DNA of 64,000 nucleotides from Methylocystis sp. ATCC 49242 (GTDB lineage Bacteria > Pseudomonadota > Alphaproteobacteria > Rhizobiales > Beijerinckiaceae): NCBI RefSeq assembly GCF_000188155.2, contig NZ_KE124774.1, positions 3,552,356-3,616,355 of the forward strand, in the 5' to 3' direction. Below the pieces are notes generated by a model. That model ran no database searches. It was given only the letters and a program-made list of their open reading frames with translations, and was not told the DNA's origin. Position 1 is the stretch's first letter. Every line of letters starts with the position of its first letter. Shown piece by piece: positions 25,760 through 34,072 of the stretch. The translations under genes were made by a program, and so were the position numbers.

Positions 25760-26585
25760 GATGCGTCCAGGAGACGCGCGAGATCATCGCGAGAAGGACG
25801 CTGTCGAGAAGAAATCCGATCACGCCTATGATGACGACGGTCGCGGCGAGACGGTCGTATTCGAGCGTGTCGCGCGCATCGTTGATCGCATAGCCGAGGC
25901 CGCTCGTGACGCCGAGATATTCCGCCGGGACGAGAACGATCCATGCGACGCCGAGCGCGAGGCGCACGCCGGTCAGCATGTCCTGCGCCGTCGCGGGGAC
26001 AATGACAGCGGACAGAATCCGCCAATTGCTGGCCCCGAGATTGTGAGCGAGGCGGAACCAGTCGGGGTCCAGCTTCTTCAACCCATGCGCGGTCGAGAAG
26101 ATGATCGGCCATATTGACGCGGCGACGATGAGAAAGACGATGGCGCCGTTCCATGTCGGAAAGACGAGGATCGCGATCGGCATCCACGCCAGCGGACTCA
26201 CCATTCTGAGCAATTGAAACGGCAGATGCGTCGCTCTGCGAAAGACCTCTTTCCGTCCAACGAGCACGCCGATCGGGACGCCCATACAGATCGCAATGGC
26301 GAGCCCGCCGGAAATGCGCGCGAGACTCGGCAGGCAGGCGGCAAGCGCCGCCCCGTCGAGAATCATCGAGAAGAGGCGCCGCAATGTGGGGACGGGCGCA
26401 AATCCCGCAAATGCCGCTGTGGCCGGATTCCTCTCGATGAGCCATCCACAAACGATCCAGACGCCGAGGAGCAGCGCGAGGCCGCTCAAGTCGATCAGGA
26501 TGTTTTTGACGCGCTTCTTCATCGTGGGAAAGCGCGCCGCAATATTCGGGCTGCGGACCCGCACGATCGTCAGAGCCTCGGTCAT
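25752..26585 (-). CDS. ABC transporter permease, sulfonate/nitrate/taurine type
   Basis: Inner-membrane permease of 277 residues with about six helices and the EAA-type loop around FSTAHGLKKLDPDWFRLAHNLGAS. The fold and length match SsuC/TauC. The start ATG 26585 overlaps the stop of the binding-protein gene by ATGA. It forms an importer with the adjacent ATPase and binding protein. Specificity cannot be read from the permease; the sulfur context favours a sulfonate. Confidence 0.88.
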   Translation of the reverse strand: MTEALTIVRVRSPNIAARFPTMKKRVKNILIDLSGLALLLGVWIVCGWLIERNPATAAFAGFAPVPTLRRLFSMILDGAALAACLPSLARISGGLAIAICMGVPIGVLVGRKEVFRRATHLPFQLLRMVSPLAWMPIAILVFPTWNGAIVFLIVAASIWPIIFSTAHGLKKLDPDWFRLAHNLGASNWRILSAVIVPATAQDMLTGVRLALGVAWIVLVPAEYLGVTSGLGYAINDARDTLEYDRLAATVVIIGVIGFLLDSVLLAMISRVSWTHHD

Positions 26586-27817
26586 ACCGAAAGAATCTCC
26601 TTGCGATCGTATGGATCTGCGCCGCTGACGCTCCGGTCGCGCCTCCACTCCGGATGGCGTTCGATGGCCTTTTTCACGAAAGTGTAATCCACGAGATCCT
26701 TTGCGACGAAGTCGGGATCGAGCTTGTCGAGAAAAGCGCGGTCACCCTCGAGCTTCGTTTCCTTGAGCAGCGAAACGATGAGTCGGGTCGCGGAAGGATA
26801 GGGCCAGGGCTGGAAGTCGATCCTGCCGTTGCGCCAGTCGGCGTGGCGGATAACGCCGCTGTTCCTGTAGGAAGGATCGTCGGAGTAGGCTGTCATGGCC
26901 CTTTGCACGACATTCGCCGGAACCGGCAGATAGCCCGCGCCGTCGCGCGACAGAAGCTGCGCGACCTCTTCCTTGTGCTGCGAGGAATAGACTTCCGCGC
27001 GCACGATGGCGTTGAGGACTTTCTGCGCCCATTCCGGCTTCTTCTCGATGAGCGGCTGCAGCATCGAGACAACGCAGCACGGATGATTCTTCCAGATGTC
27101 GCCGGTGAAGCGCAGCACGCGTCCGCCAGCGTTGAGTTCGCCCAATGCGTCGAAAGGCTCGGCGACGATGTAGCCGTCGATCTTTTTGGCCGCGAGCGCC
27201 GGCGGCATGTCCGGCGGCTGCAGGATTTGCAGATTGACTTCCTTCGCGCCGAGCGGCGCGCCCTGCTGCTTGATGACCGGCGTCAGCCCGCTCTTCCGCA
27301 GCGCATATTGCAGCACGATATTATGCATCGAATACCAGAAGGGAACGGCGAGCTGCTTTCCGCCGAGGTCGGAGAATGTCCTTATCTCGCTGTCGCCCTG
27401 AACGACGAGCGCCGACCCGTTGGTGTGCGCCCAAGCGACGATCCTGACGGGGACATTGTTATTGTAACGCAGCCAGAGCGCCGTCGGTTTCAGCAGATGC
27501 ACGAGATTGAATTTGCCGGCGGAAAAGCCCTCGATAAGGGGCGCCCAACCGCGAATGAGCGTGGGCTTTGCGACCTTCAGTCCCTCCTCGTCGAAATATC
27601 CTTTGGCGTGCGCGACCAGCAGGGGCGTCGCGTCGGTGATCGGCAGATAGCCGATGCGCACGACGTCATCGTCGACTTCTTCAGCCCATGATTTCCTTGG
27701 CGTCGCGGCGAGCAGGGCCGCCATTCCGCCCATGGCGAGCTGGTCGAGAACATGCCGGCGCGAAACGCTCGCGGCGCCCGCGTAACTCACTCCATAATCA
27801 TCGCAAAGCTTGCACAT
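26582..27817 (-). CDS. ABC substrate-binding protein, NMT1/SsuA-like, Tat-exported
   Basis: Periplasmic binding protein of 411 residues for an aliphatic sulfonate-like substrate. Export is probably by Tat: SRRHVLDQLAMGGMAALLA carries a twin-arginine motif about 20 residues from the start. Ahead of it the protein begins MCKLCDDYG, an unusual two-cysteine N-terminus. The binding domain starts at VVRIGYLPITDATPLLVAHA, typical of NrtA/SsuA/TauA proteins. ATG 27817 follows GAAAGAAGCG and lies 13 bases after the ATPase stop. Confidence 0.87.
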   Translation of the reverse strand: MCKLCDDYGVSYAGAASVSRRHVLDQLAMGGMAALLAATPRKSWAEEVDDDVVRIGYLPITDATPLLVAHAKGYFDEEGLKVAKPTLIRGWAPLIEGFSAGKFNLVHLLKPTALWLRYNNNVPVRIVAWAHTNGSALVVQGDSEIRTFSDLGGKQLAVPFWYSMHNIVLQYALRKSGLTPVIKQQGAPLGAKEVNLQILQPPDMPPALAAKKIDGYIVAEPFDALGELNAGGRVLRFTGDIWKNHPCCVVSMLQPLIEKKPEWAQKVLNAIVRAEVYSSQHKEEVAQLLSRDGAGYLPVPANVVQRAMTAYSDDPSYRNSGVIRHADWRNGRIDFQPWPYPSATRLIVSLLKETKLEGDRAFLDKLDPDFVAKDLVDYTFVKKAIERHPEWRRDRSVSGADPYDRKEILSV

Positions 27818-27830
27818 GTCGCTTCTTTCT

Positions 27831-28589
27831 TCAGGCGCTGAGGGGAAGGGAGGCGGGTTCCGGTTCGAGGGAGTCGAGGAGACGCCGACGCAGCTCCGCA
27901 CGCATTTCTTTGGTCATATCGGCGGGAAGCTCGATTTCGCCGATAATGCGTCCGGGCTCCGAAGCCATGACGATGACCCGCTCGGCCAGATCGAGCGCGT
28001 CGTCCACGTCATGTGTGACAAGAACCAGAGTTATTGCTGTTCTCTTCTGGAGCGCGAGCAATTCGCTGCGCAATTGGGCGCGCGTCGACGGATCAAGGGC
28101 CGAAAAGGGCTCGTCGAGGAGAAGGACGTCAGGATCAACCGCAAGGGAGCGCGCAAGCGCGGCGCGCTGCTGCTGCCCTCCTGACAATTCCCGGACATTC
28201 GACCCGCCGCGACCACTCATGCCCACCTGCGCGAGGAGTTCCTCGACCCGCTTGGCCGATTCCTTCCCGCGGCCATCGAAACGCAGGGCCAGCGCAATGT
28301 TTTCCGCGACCGTGAGCCATGGAAAAAGCAGCGGCCGCTGAAACATGAGCGTGCGACGCACGCGCCTGTCATTGTCGCGGCTCTCGCCGAAGAGAATATG
28401 CCCGGATGTCGGCTTGGTCAGACCCGCCAATATCTGAAGAAGGGTCGACTTTCCGCAGCCGCTTCGGCCGATGATTGCGACGCGTTGGGCGGCCGGCACG
28501 CATAGGCTGACATCCGACAGGGCTGGCGTGGGGCCATGACCATAACGATGCGTCACGCGCTGTAATTCGATGAGGGAATGGCCTTGCAC
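27831..28589 (-). CDS. ABC transporter ATPase, SsuB/TauB-like
   Basis: ATP-binding subunit of the sulfonate-type importer, 252 residues. Walker A GRSGCGKST (about 41-49), Q loop in MFQRPLLFPWLTV, signature LSGGQQQRAALARSL, Walker B VLLLDEPFSALD and switch His in VLVTHDVDDAL are all intact. It is the first gene of the ATPase-binding protein-permease-OsmC-flavoprotein series. The 136-base gap to the divergent TetR gene must hold its promoter. Confidence 0.93.
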   Translation of the reverse strand: MQGHSLIELQRVTHRYGHGPTPALSDVSLCVPAAQRVAIIGRSGCGKSTLLQILAGLTKPTSGHILFGESRDNDRRVRRTLMFQRPLLFPWLTVAENIALALRFDGRGKESAKRVEELLAQVGMSGRGGSNVRELSGGQQQRAALARSLAVDPDVLLLDEPFSALDPSTRAQLRSELLALQKRTAITLVLVTHDVDDALDLAERVIVMASEPGRIIGEIELPADMTKEMRAELRRRLLDSLEPEPASLPLSA

Positions 28590-28614
28590 GTATCGGCTCC
28601 GATTTTTGTCTTGA

Positions 28615-28627
28615 AAAGACTATCAAA
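28615..28627 (-). promoter_or_regulatory. Second copy of the candidate TTTRATAGWCTTT site
   Basis: Minus-strand TTTGATAGTCTTT lies 26 bases upstream of the ABC ATPase start in an AT-rich stretch. It matches 11 of 13 bases of the site upstream of the encapsulin gene. A short list of two sites cannot establish an operator. Confidence 0.3.
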
Positions 28628-28725
28628 TAAGTAGAGTTTATCAAGATTAGAGAAAATGTCGCCTGAAAGCGCGATAATCTTTGTAGAAACAAAAACCTAG
28701 CAGCTAGGGAACGGTCGGCGATAGA

Positions 28726-29409
28726 ATGAACGATCTAGAAAAAATTGGAGAAGGACGATCCGGTCCCGCCGTGAAGCGAAAAAGCAGGCTTTCCCCGACC
28801 GCCGCCGCGAAACGCGGCGCCAGGAGCGGACGGCCTCCGAACGAAGCGGTGGCCAGGGTCCGATTGCTCGAAGCGGCGATCGGCCTTTGTTGCCGCAAGG
28901 GGATTGCGTCGACGAGCGTCGATGAGATCATTGAGGAGTCCGGCGTCGCTCGCATGACGCTCTACAATCGTTACGGCTCGAAGGATGCGCTGATAAACGC
29001 CGCGCTCGCGCATGAGGCGAGCGTGTGGCGGGCGTGGTTCTTTGCGCGCGTGGCGGAGACCGCCGGTTCGCCTTGCGAGCGATTGATCGGCGTCTTCGAT
29101 ATTTTGGACCAATGGTTTCGCCGGGAGGATTATTTCGGCTGCGCGCTCATGAACGCTGCGATGGAGTGCCGCAACAGGGATCCGAAACTCGCGGAAATCA
29201 TCGGAAACCACAAAAGTTACGTGCTGGAGCAGTTGCGCGCGCTTGTCTCCGCGGCTGGCGTCGAAGACATCGAACTGGTGACGCAGCAATTCGACCTTCT
29301 GATGGATGGCGCTATTGTAAAGGCGGCGATCAAGAAGAGTCCCGCGCCGGCGTCGGAAGCGAAGCGAATCGCTCAGGCGCTCCTGCTGCATGCGGGGAGA
29401 GAGGAATAG
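28726..29409 (+). CDS. TetR-family transcriptional regulator
   Basis: 227 residues. A basic N-terminal extension (KRKSRLSPTAAAKRGARSGRPP) leads into the TetR helix-turn-helix: LLEAAIGLCCRKGIASTSVD, then EESGVARMTLYNRYGSKDAL, giving the usual DNA-binding unit at about residues 45-95. The rest is a helical ligand-binding domain. It is divergent from the sulfonate ABC operon and upstream of the outer-membrane gene. A palindromic TetR-type operator lies 190 bases after its stop, so it may control both neighbours. Confidence 0.9.
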   Translation: MNDLEKIGEGRSGPAVKRKSRLSPTAAAKRGARSGRPPNEAVARVRLLEAAIGLCCRKGIASTSVDEIIEESGVARMTLYNRYGSKDALINAALAHEASVWRAWFFARVAETAGSPCERLIGVFDILDQWFRREDYFGCALMNAAMECRNRDPKLAEIIGNHKSYVLEQLRALVSAAGVEDIELVTQQFDLLMDGAIVKAAIKKSPAPASEAKRIAQALLLHAGREE

Positions 29410-29598
29410 AACGCGTGCGCCGTTGCGCGATCGCCAAACGATTGCGCGATCATATTGGCGCACGGACGCCGCGCGCGATATCTGTTTCAACTATCGCCTT
29501 TCCACCCGGTTTTCTGTCGCCGGCGGTTCTTCGCTGCGCGACTGTCGTCGTGAAGCAACAGGCGGCTGAATCAAAACGACGGATTCGAAAAATTATTA

Positions 29599-29610
29599 GA
29601 CCGATCGGTC
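29599..29610 (+). promoter_or_regulatory. TetR-type palindromic operator
   Basis: GACCGATCGGTC is a perfect 12-base palindrome preceded by TTA, of the kind bound by several TetR-family repressors (TAGACC...GGTC). A related half site GGTCGGT is at 29674-29681. Both lie upstream of the outer-membrane protein gene and downstream of the TetR gene. Confidence 0.5.
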
Positions 29611-29791
29611 CATCAACTTTGCGCCTCATGATGTAAGGCGTTGAAAAATGGCTGATCGGGACGGCTTCTAGATTGGTCGGTATAAAGTTGACTAAATCAG
29701 TAGAAATAATCATTTTTTATTCTGCGGGTCCGTTGCGAAGGCAGCGTCGGGATCGCCTGCGGGGAAATTTACGTTGGATCGAAGGTGCGAA

Positions 29792-30934
29792 ATGGCTGGG
29801 ATATCAATCAAGGCGGCCGGAAAAGCCAATAGCCGCGTCAAATTGCCTTCTCTATTCGCCGGGTCGCTGGTCGCCCTGTGCGCATTCGATGCATATGCGG
29901 CGGATGTCGCCGTCGCGACGAAAACGCCGCAAGTCAAAGGAGAGGCGAGTCCGGCCCCGCGGCCGCCGGCGCCCATGGGCGTCTTCGGCGCCGACATGCC
30001 CGCTAAGGGAAAGTTCGTCATCGCCGCCATGCCGGTGTTCGCAAATCTGTCCGGCCAGCTGATCGGAACGCGAAGCGTTAGCTCACAATATATCGTCGCA
30101 ACGGTTCCCTGGTTCGTCGATCCGACGAAAACTGTGCGGCTCGTGCCGCAAAACATCGCTGTCGCGTCGCAGACGGGCGTGCTGTCCTACGGACTCTCCG
30201 ACGATCTTGCCGTCTTCGTCACCGCCTCGATCATCGAAAAGCGACTCGACGCGCTCACGTTTCGCGGCCTGTCGGGAATCGTGCCGCGCGGGCGCAGCTA
30301 TCCCGGCACATTTGGCCTCTCCGACTTCACGACGAGCGCGGTCTACAGGATCTATCAGGACGAGATTCACCGCATTCAGGTCAATCTCGGATTCGCCTAT
30401 CCGTTCAGCTACGACACGGCGCGCTTCGACCTGCTGCAGCCCGACGGCTCCGTTCCTAATATCCGCGCTTTCTACGGCATGCAGCCGGGAAGCGGGACTT
30501 TCGATATTCTCCCCGGCGTCGTCTACGCCGGCAATATCGGAAAATGGTCGTGGGGCGTGTCTTATCGAGGACGCCTGCCGCTTGCGAACAATCTGCAGAA
30601 CTGGCGTTTCGGCGATCTGCATGAATTCAACGGCTGGGCGGGCTACACGGTTTTTCCGGGCGTCACGACGACATTCCGCGTCAATGGAACGACACAGGGC
30701 CGGATCTCCGGCTTCGACCGCGAGATTCTGGGGCGCGCCACGCCGACCAATCCCGCATTCTATGGCGGGCAGAGGGTCGAGCTGTTCGGCGGCGGCGTGA
30801 TCAGCGGCAAGCTCATCGGGCTCGACGCGGCCTCCGTGGCTTTCGAGGCCGGGCTGCCGATCTATCAGAATCTCAACGGACCACAGATCAGCAAGAACTG
30901 GCAGGCCGGCGCCTCCTTCCGATTGAAGATCTGA
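29792..30934 (+). CDS. Outer-membrane transporter-like protein
   Basis: The 380-residue exported protein has a signal region (LPSLFAGSLVALCAFDAYAAD) and alternating beta-strand character to a C-terminal FRLKI. Segments such as YGLSDDLAVFVTASI, FGLSDFTTSAVYRIY and GVSYRGRLPLANN resemble the meta-pathway phenol-degradation/FadL-like transporter group. ATG 29792 with GAAGG upstream is favoured over a TTG at 29774. It is followed after 35 bases by the dioxygenase fusion, so it may carry an organosulfur substrate across the outer membrane; this is inference from context. Confidence 0.65.
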   Translation: MAGISIKAAGKANSRVKLPSLFAGSLVALCAFDAYAADVAVATKTPQVKGEASPAPRPPAPMGVFGADMPAKGKFVIAAMPVFANLSGQLIGTRSVSSQYIVATVPWFVDPTKTVRLVPQNIAVASQTGVLSYGLSDDLAVFVTASIIEKRLDALTFRGLSGIVPRGRSYPGTFGLSDFTTSAVYRIYQDEIHRIQVNLGFAYPFSYDTARFDLLQPDGSVPNIRAFYGMQPGSGTFDILPGVVYAGNIGKWSWGVSYRGRLPLANNLQNWRFGDLHEFNGWAGYTVFPGVTTTFRVNGTTQGRISGFDREILGRATPTNPAFYGGQRVELFGGGVISGKLIGLDAASVAFEAGLPIYQNLNGPQISKNWQAGASFRLKI

Positions 30935-30969
30935 CCCGGCGGTTTCGCCGCATGAGGAGCAAAGCGGAA

Positions 30970-32880
30970 ATGGAAAGTCTCACCCCTGCGCTCGACCGGC
31001 TCGTCAAGCGGCTCGACGCCCTGCCGCCGCGCGCGCCCGCGATCGAGCTCGCAAAAGCGCTCGAGGCAGAGCTCGAGGTCTGCGACGTCGCGGCTTTCGT
31101 CGAGGCGAATGAGCACAACTACAATCGCGCGCTCGTGGCGGTTCGCGAGCATTACGAGGCGCTGGTGATGACCTGGGCGCCCGGGCAGGCGAGCGCTCCT
31201 CACGATCATGGCGGCTCGGCCTGCGTCATGAAAGTTCTGCAGGGCCGTGCGGCCGAAGGCAGCTACCATATTGCGGCCGACGGCTTTGTCGATCTGGAAT
31301 ATGAGGAAATATTGAACGCGGGCGAGATCGCCTCGCTGCAAGATTCAGGCGTCCATTCCATTCGCAACGCATCGCTGGACGACGAAACGCTCGTCACCAT
31401 CCATGTCTATGCGCCGCCGCTTCAGGCGAGCCGCCGCTTCGTAACGCGGTCGCGCGCGCCGGGACCGACGGCGAACGAGCGCACGCCGACGATTGCGATC
31501 ATCGGCGGCGGTTTCAGCGGCGCCATGACCGCCGCGCATATTCTTCGCGGCGCAAAGGGGCCGGTGAACGTCACGCTGCTCGAACGTCGCGGCGCACTTG
31601 GCGAGGGCGTCGCCTATGCGACGCAGGAGACGGCGCATCTCCTCAATGTTCCCGCCGGACGCATGAGCGCGTTTCCCGACCGGCCGAATGATTTTGTCGA
31701 GTGGGCGTCGCGCCGTTACGGAGCGGTGCTCGCGACGGACTTCCTGCCGCGCCGCTGGTATGGGGAATATGTGCGCGAGACCCTGCTCTGCGCGAAAGAT
31801 TCCTGTCGCGACGACGCGAGACTCGGGATCGCCTTTGACGAGGTGCGGCGCGTCGCCAGAAGACCGGGCGGGGGATGGACGCTGCATCTGGGGCGCGGCT
31901 CCTCGATCAGCGCCGACATCGTCGTTCTCGCCATCGGCCATTGCCCGCCGTCCGATCCTCTCCATGACAAATGGTCCCAGCCGCGCACGCGCTTCATCAG
32001 CGATCCATGGCGGCCGTTCGCAATGGACCGTGTCCGGCCCGACGAACCCGTATTGGTGCTCGGCAGCGGGTTGACCGCCGTAGACGCCGTATTGTCGCTC
32101 GCGCGGCAGCCAAGGACCGCGCCGATCACGCTGATCTCGACACATGGGCTCCTGCCGCAAAGCCATGCTGCGACGCCGCTGCCCGTCGCCGATCTTTCGC
32201 AGGTTCTGACAAAATTGCTCGCGGCTTCGGGCGGCGTGTGCGCGGCGGACCTGTTCCGGGCGCTGCGGCGCGCTTTTCGCGATCTCGGCGCGTCGGGATG
32301 GGACTGGCGCTCGGTCGTGGACGGCGTGCGTCCCTATACGGCCCAACTTTGGCGCGCGATGAGCGTCGCGGAGCGCCGCCGATTCATGTCGCGACTGCGT
32401 CCGTTCTGGGAGGTTCATCGCCACCGCATGGCCTTTGCGGTCGGCGAGCGCTTCTCGTCGATGCTGGAGAAGGGCGAGTTGAGTATTCTCTCCGGACAAG
32501 TCGTCTCTGCGCAACAGAATGGCGACAATGTCCGAGCCCGCGTGCGCCTGCGCGGGGGCCGCGGCGTTGCGGAATTTGACGTCGCCTGGGTTGTCAACTG
32601 CACCGGCCCCATGCCGTCGAACAGACCCGAGTCCAATCCGGCGATCGACTCGCTGCTGTCGCAGGGGCGGCTTCGTCTGGACGAGCTGGCGCTCGGCGTG
32701 GAGACAACCGCAGAAGGCAATGCGATCTCGGCGGACGGGGCGCCGATTCTCGACATGTATGTCGTCGGCACGCTGCGCAAGCCGGCCCTGTGGGAAAGCA
32801 CCGCCGTTCCGGAGCTGCGCGAACAGGCGGCGGGCCTGGCGTCGGAAATCATCGCCCGGCTGCCGCAGACGGCAAAATGA
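30970..32880 (+). CDS. Fusion of cysteine dioxygenase (cupin) and FAD/NAD(P)-binding oxidoreductase
   Basis: 636 residues in two domains. Residues about 1-165 are a cysteine dioxygenase type I cupin with the three-His iron site: His78 and His80 in PHDHGG, and His129 in GVHSIRN. Cysteine dioxygenase makes cysteine sulfinate. Residues about 173-630 are a flavoprotein of the HpyO/YdhS type: GGGFSGAMTA FAD-binding loop at 179-188, a second dinucleotide motif VLGSGLTAVDAVLS, and C-terminal VGTLRKPALWESTAVPELREQ split over the family end. ATG 30970 follows AGGAG; ATG 30952 is in frame. Joining a thiol dioxygenase to such a flavoprotein is unusual and fits the sulfur context. Confidence 0.85.
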   Translation: MESLTPALDRLVKRLDALPPRAPAIELAKALEAELEVCDVAAFVEANEHNYNRALVAVREHYEALVMTWAPGQASAPHDHGGSACVMKVLQGRAAEGSYHIAADGFVDLEYEEILNAGEIASLQDSGVHSIRNASLDDETLVTIHVYAPPLQASRRFVTRSRAPGPTANERTPTIAIIGGGFSGAMTAAHILRGAKGPVNVTLLERRGALGEGVAYATQETAHLLNVPAGRMSAFPDRPNDFVEWASRRYGAVLATDFLPRRWYGEYVRETLLCAKDSCRDDARLGIAFDEVRRVARRPGGGWTLHLGRGSSISADIVVLAIGHCPPSDPLHDKWSQPRTRFISDPWRPFAMDRVRPDEPVLVLGSGLTAVDAVLSLARQPRTAPITLISTHGLLPQSHAATPLPVADLSQVLTKLLAASGGVCAADLFRALRRAFRDLGASGWDWRSVVDGVRPYTAQLWRAMSVAERRRFMSRLRPFWEVHRHRMAFAVGERFSSMLEKGELSILSGQVVSAQQNGDNVRARVRLRGGRGVAEFDVAWVVNCTGPMPSNRPESNPAIDSLLSQGRLRLDELALGVETTAEGNAISADGAPILDMYVVGTLRKPALWESTAVPELREQAAGLASEIIARLPQTAK

Positions 32881-33797
32881 CCGGGGTCGACACTGCGACC
32901 GCGGCGCATGCGTCACGGCTTCCTGCGAACCCGTGATCAATCATTGCCGATCTGATCCGACAGCGGTCGGCTGATCCGACGGCTCGGGCACGGCGCGCCT
33001 TCTCATCATGTGCAATCCCCCCGGGCCATCGCTCGACTCACGACACGACAGGCGGCGACTTCGTTGACGATGGTCCTGGTGGGCTTCCACGCGTCGGCCG
33101 GGTCGGCGCCTCATGGCGCGCCGACGAGTTTACCCCGCTGGGGGAAAGGGTAGGGTGAATAGGCACAAGAAAAGTGACCGCGCGCCGTTCCTCGGCGGAG
33201 CATGCGCGACTTGCATGTTGAAAATGGTATCAAGCTCTTCGGCGAGCCCGACGAGCCGATGATCGGTTCGAGGGCGTCATACGCTGAAGTTGAAGTATCC
33301 CGCAACAAGCGCATCGAACGCCCCCAATGGGGCGAGGAAGAACTTTTCCCTCGGGGGAATCCGTAGCCACGTCGACTTTCGTTTGGCGCGAAGTCCTAGA
33401 AAACGCGTCGAATGCTGATGGGGATGCAGCCGGGGAACATGGCTCCGTCGCCGTCCTGCCCTACCGCCATGGATTTTCTTCGCGCAGGCCCTGACACCAG
33501 AGATTTCGCCGATACGGCACGGTGGCCGCGAGTTACATCGTCGTTCCGACGCGACCGTCAACATGGGACGGCTGTCATTGCTTGCCGCGAGCAAGGCAAC
33601 GGCGCGGCGGAATCGGTCATTGATCGTATATGCTCGCTCCGCTCACCTATCGTTCAATCGACGCTCAGCGTCGTGAAAAACTCAAACTTCCAAGTTAACG
33701 CCGCGACGAACTCGCTATGTTTCATGCATGCAGTCAGCGTGATTGCAGATTCGTTCGACGAACGAGTGATTTATTGAAAAAGACAGGCGAGCACGAA
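32881..33797. other. Gene-poor stretch with a dispersed repeat
   Basis: No convincing gene. It contains copy B of the 175-bp repeat and short direct repeats of CTGATCCGAC near 32949-32980. Open frames here lack ribosome sites and recognisable products. Confidence 0.6.
33320..33494 (+). repeat. 175-bp dispersed repeat, copy B
   Basis: Matches 17621-17797 in the same orientation. The two copies could recombine to delete the 15.7 kb that holds the encapsulin and sulfonate genes. Confidence 0.9.
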
Positions 33798-33947
33798 ATG
33801 ACGACAACAAAATTCCCGGAAACATCGCGGTCCCACGCAGGATTTGCACATGAGCATTCCGCTCTCGCAAAATACCTGACCAGGAAAATCGACGCGATTT
33901 CACATGTCAAGAATCAGCTGTCAATGGCGGGGACAAAATGTGCATGA
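33798..33947 (+). pseudogene. N-terminal fragment of a probable XRE-type regulator, cut by IS21
   Basis: The ORF begins MTTTKFPETSRSHAGFAHE, then SALAKYLTRKIDAISHVKNQ, which resembles the start of small XRE-family regulators found in alphaproteobacteria. Native sequence stops at about 33918, where the IS21 left end begins; the final residues (LSMAGTKCA) come from the element. The remainder of the gene was not found at the other IS21 end. The family call is tentative. Confidence 0.45.
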
Positions 33948-34072
33948 AGGCGGGGTAAAAGTGTACCGGTCTGGTTTCGAGAAAAGGGCCGCACGGCCCT
34001 TGTAGTTTAGTTGACGCGGGCGTTGAGGCGCGCGGAGCGTAGCGCAGCGCGGTTCAACGCGCGCGACGGCGA

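Noticed and set aside
31345-32940. A 531-codon open frame antisense to the cysteine dioxygenase fusion
   Set aside because: The plus-strand gene has clear catalytic motifs in both domains; the antisense frame has none.
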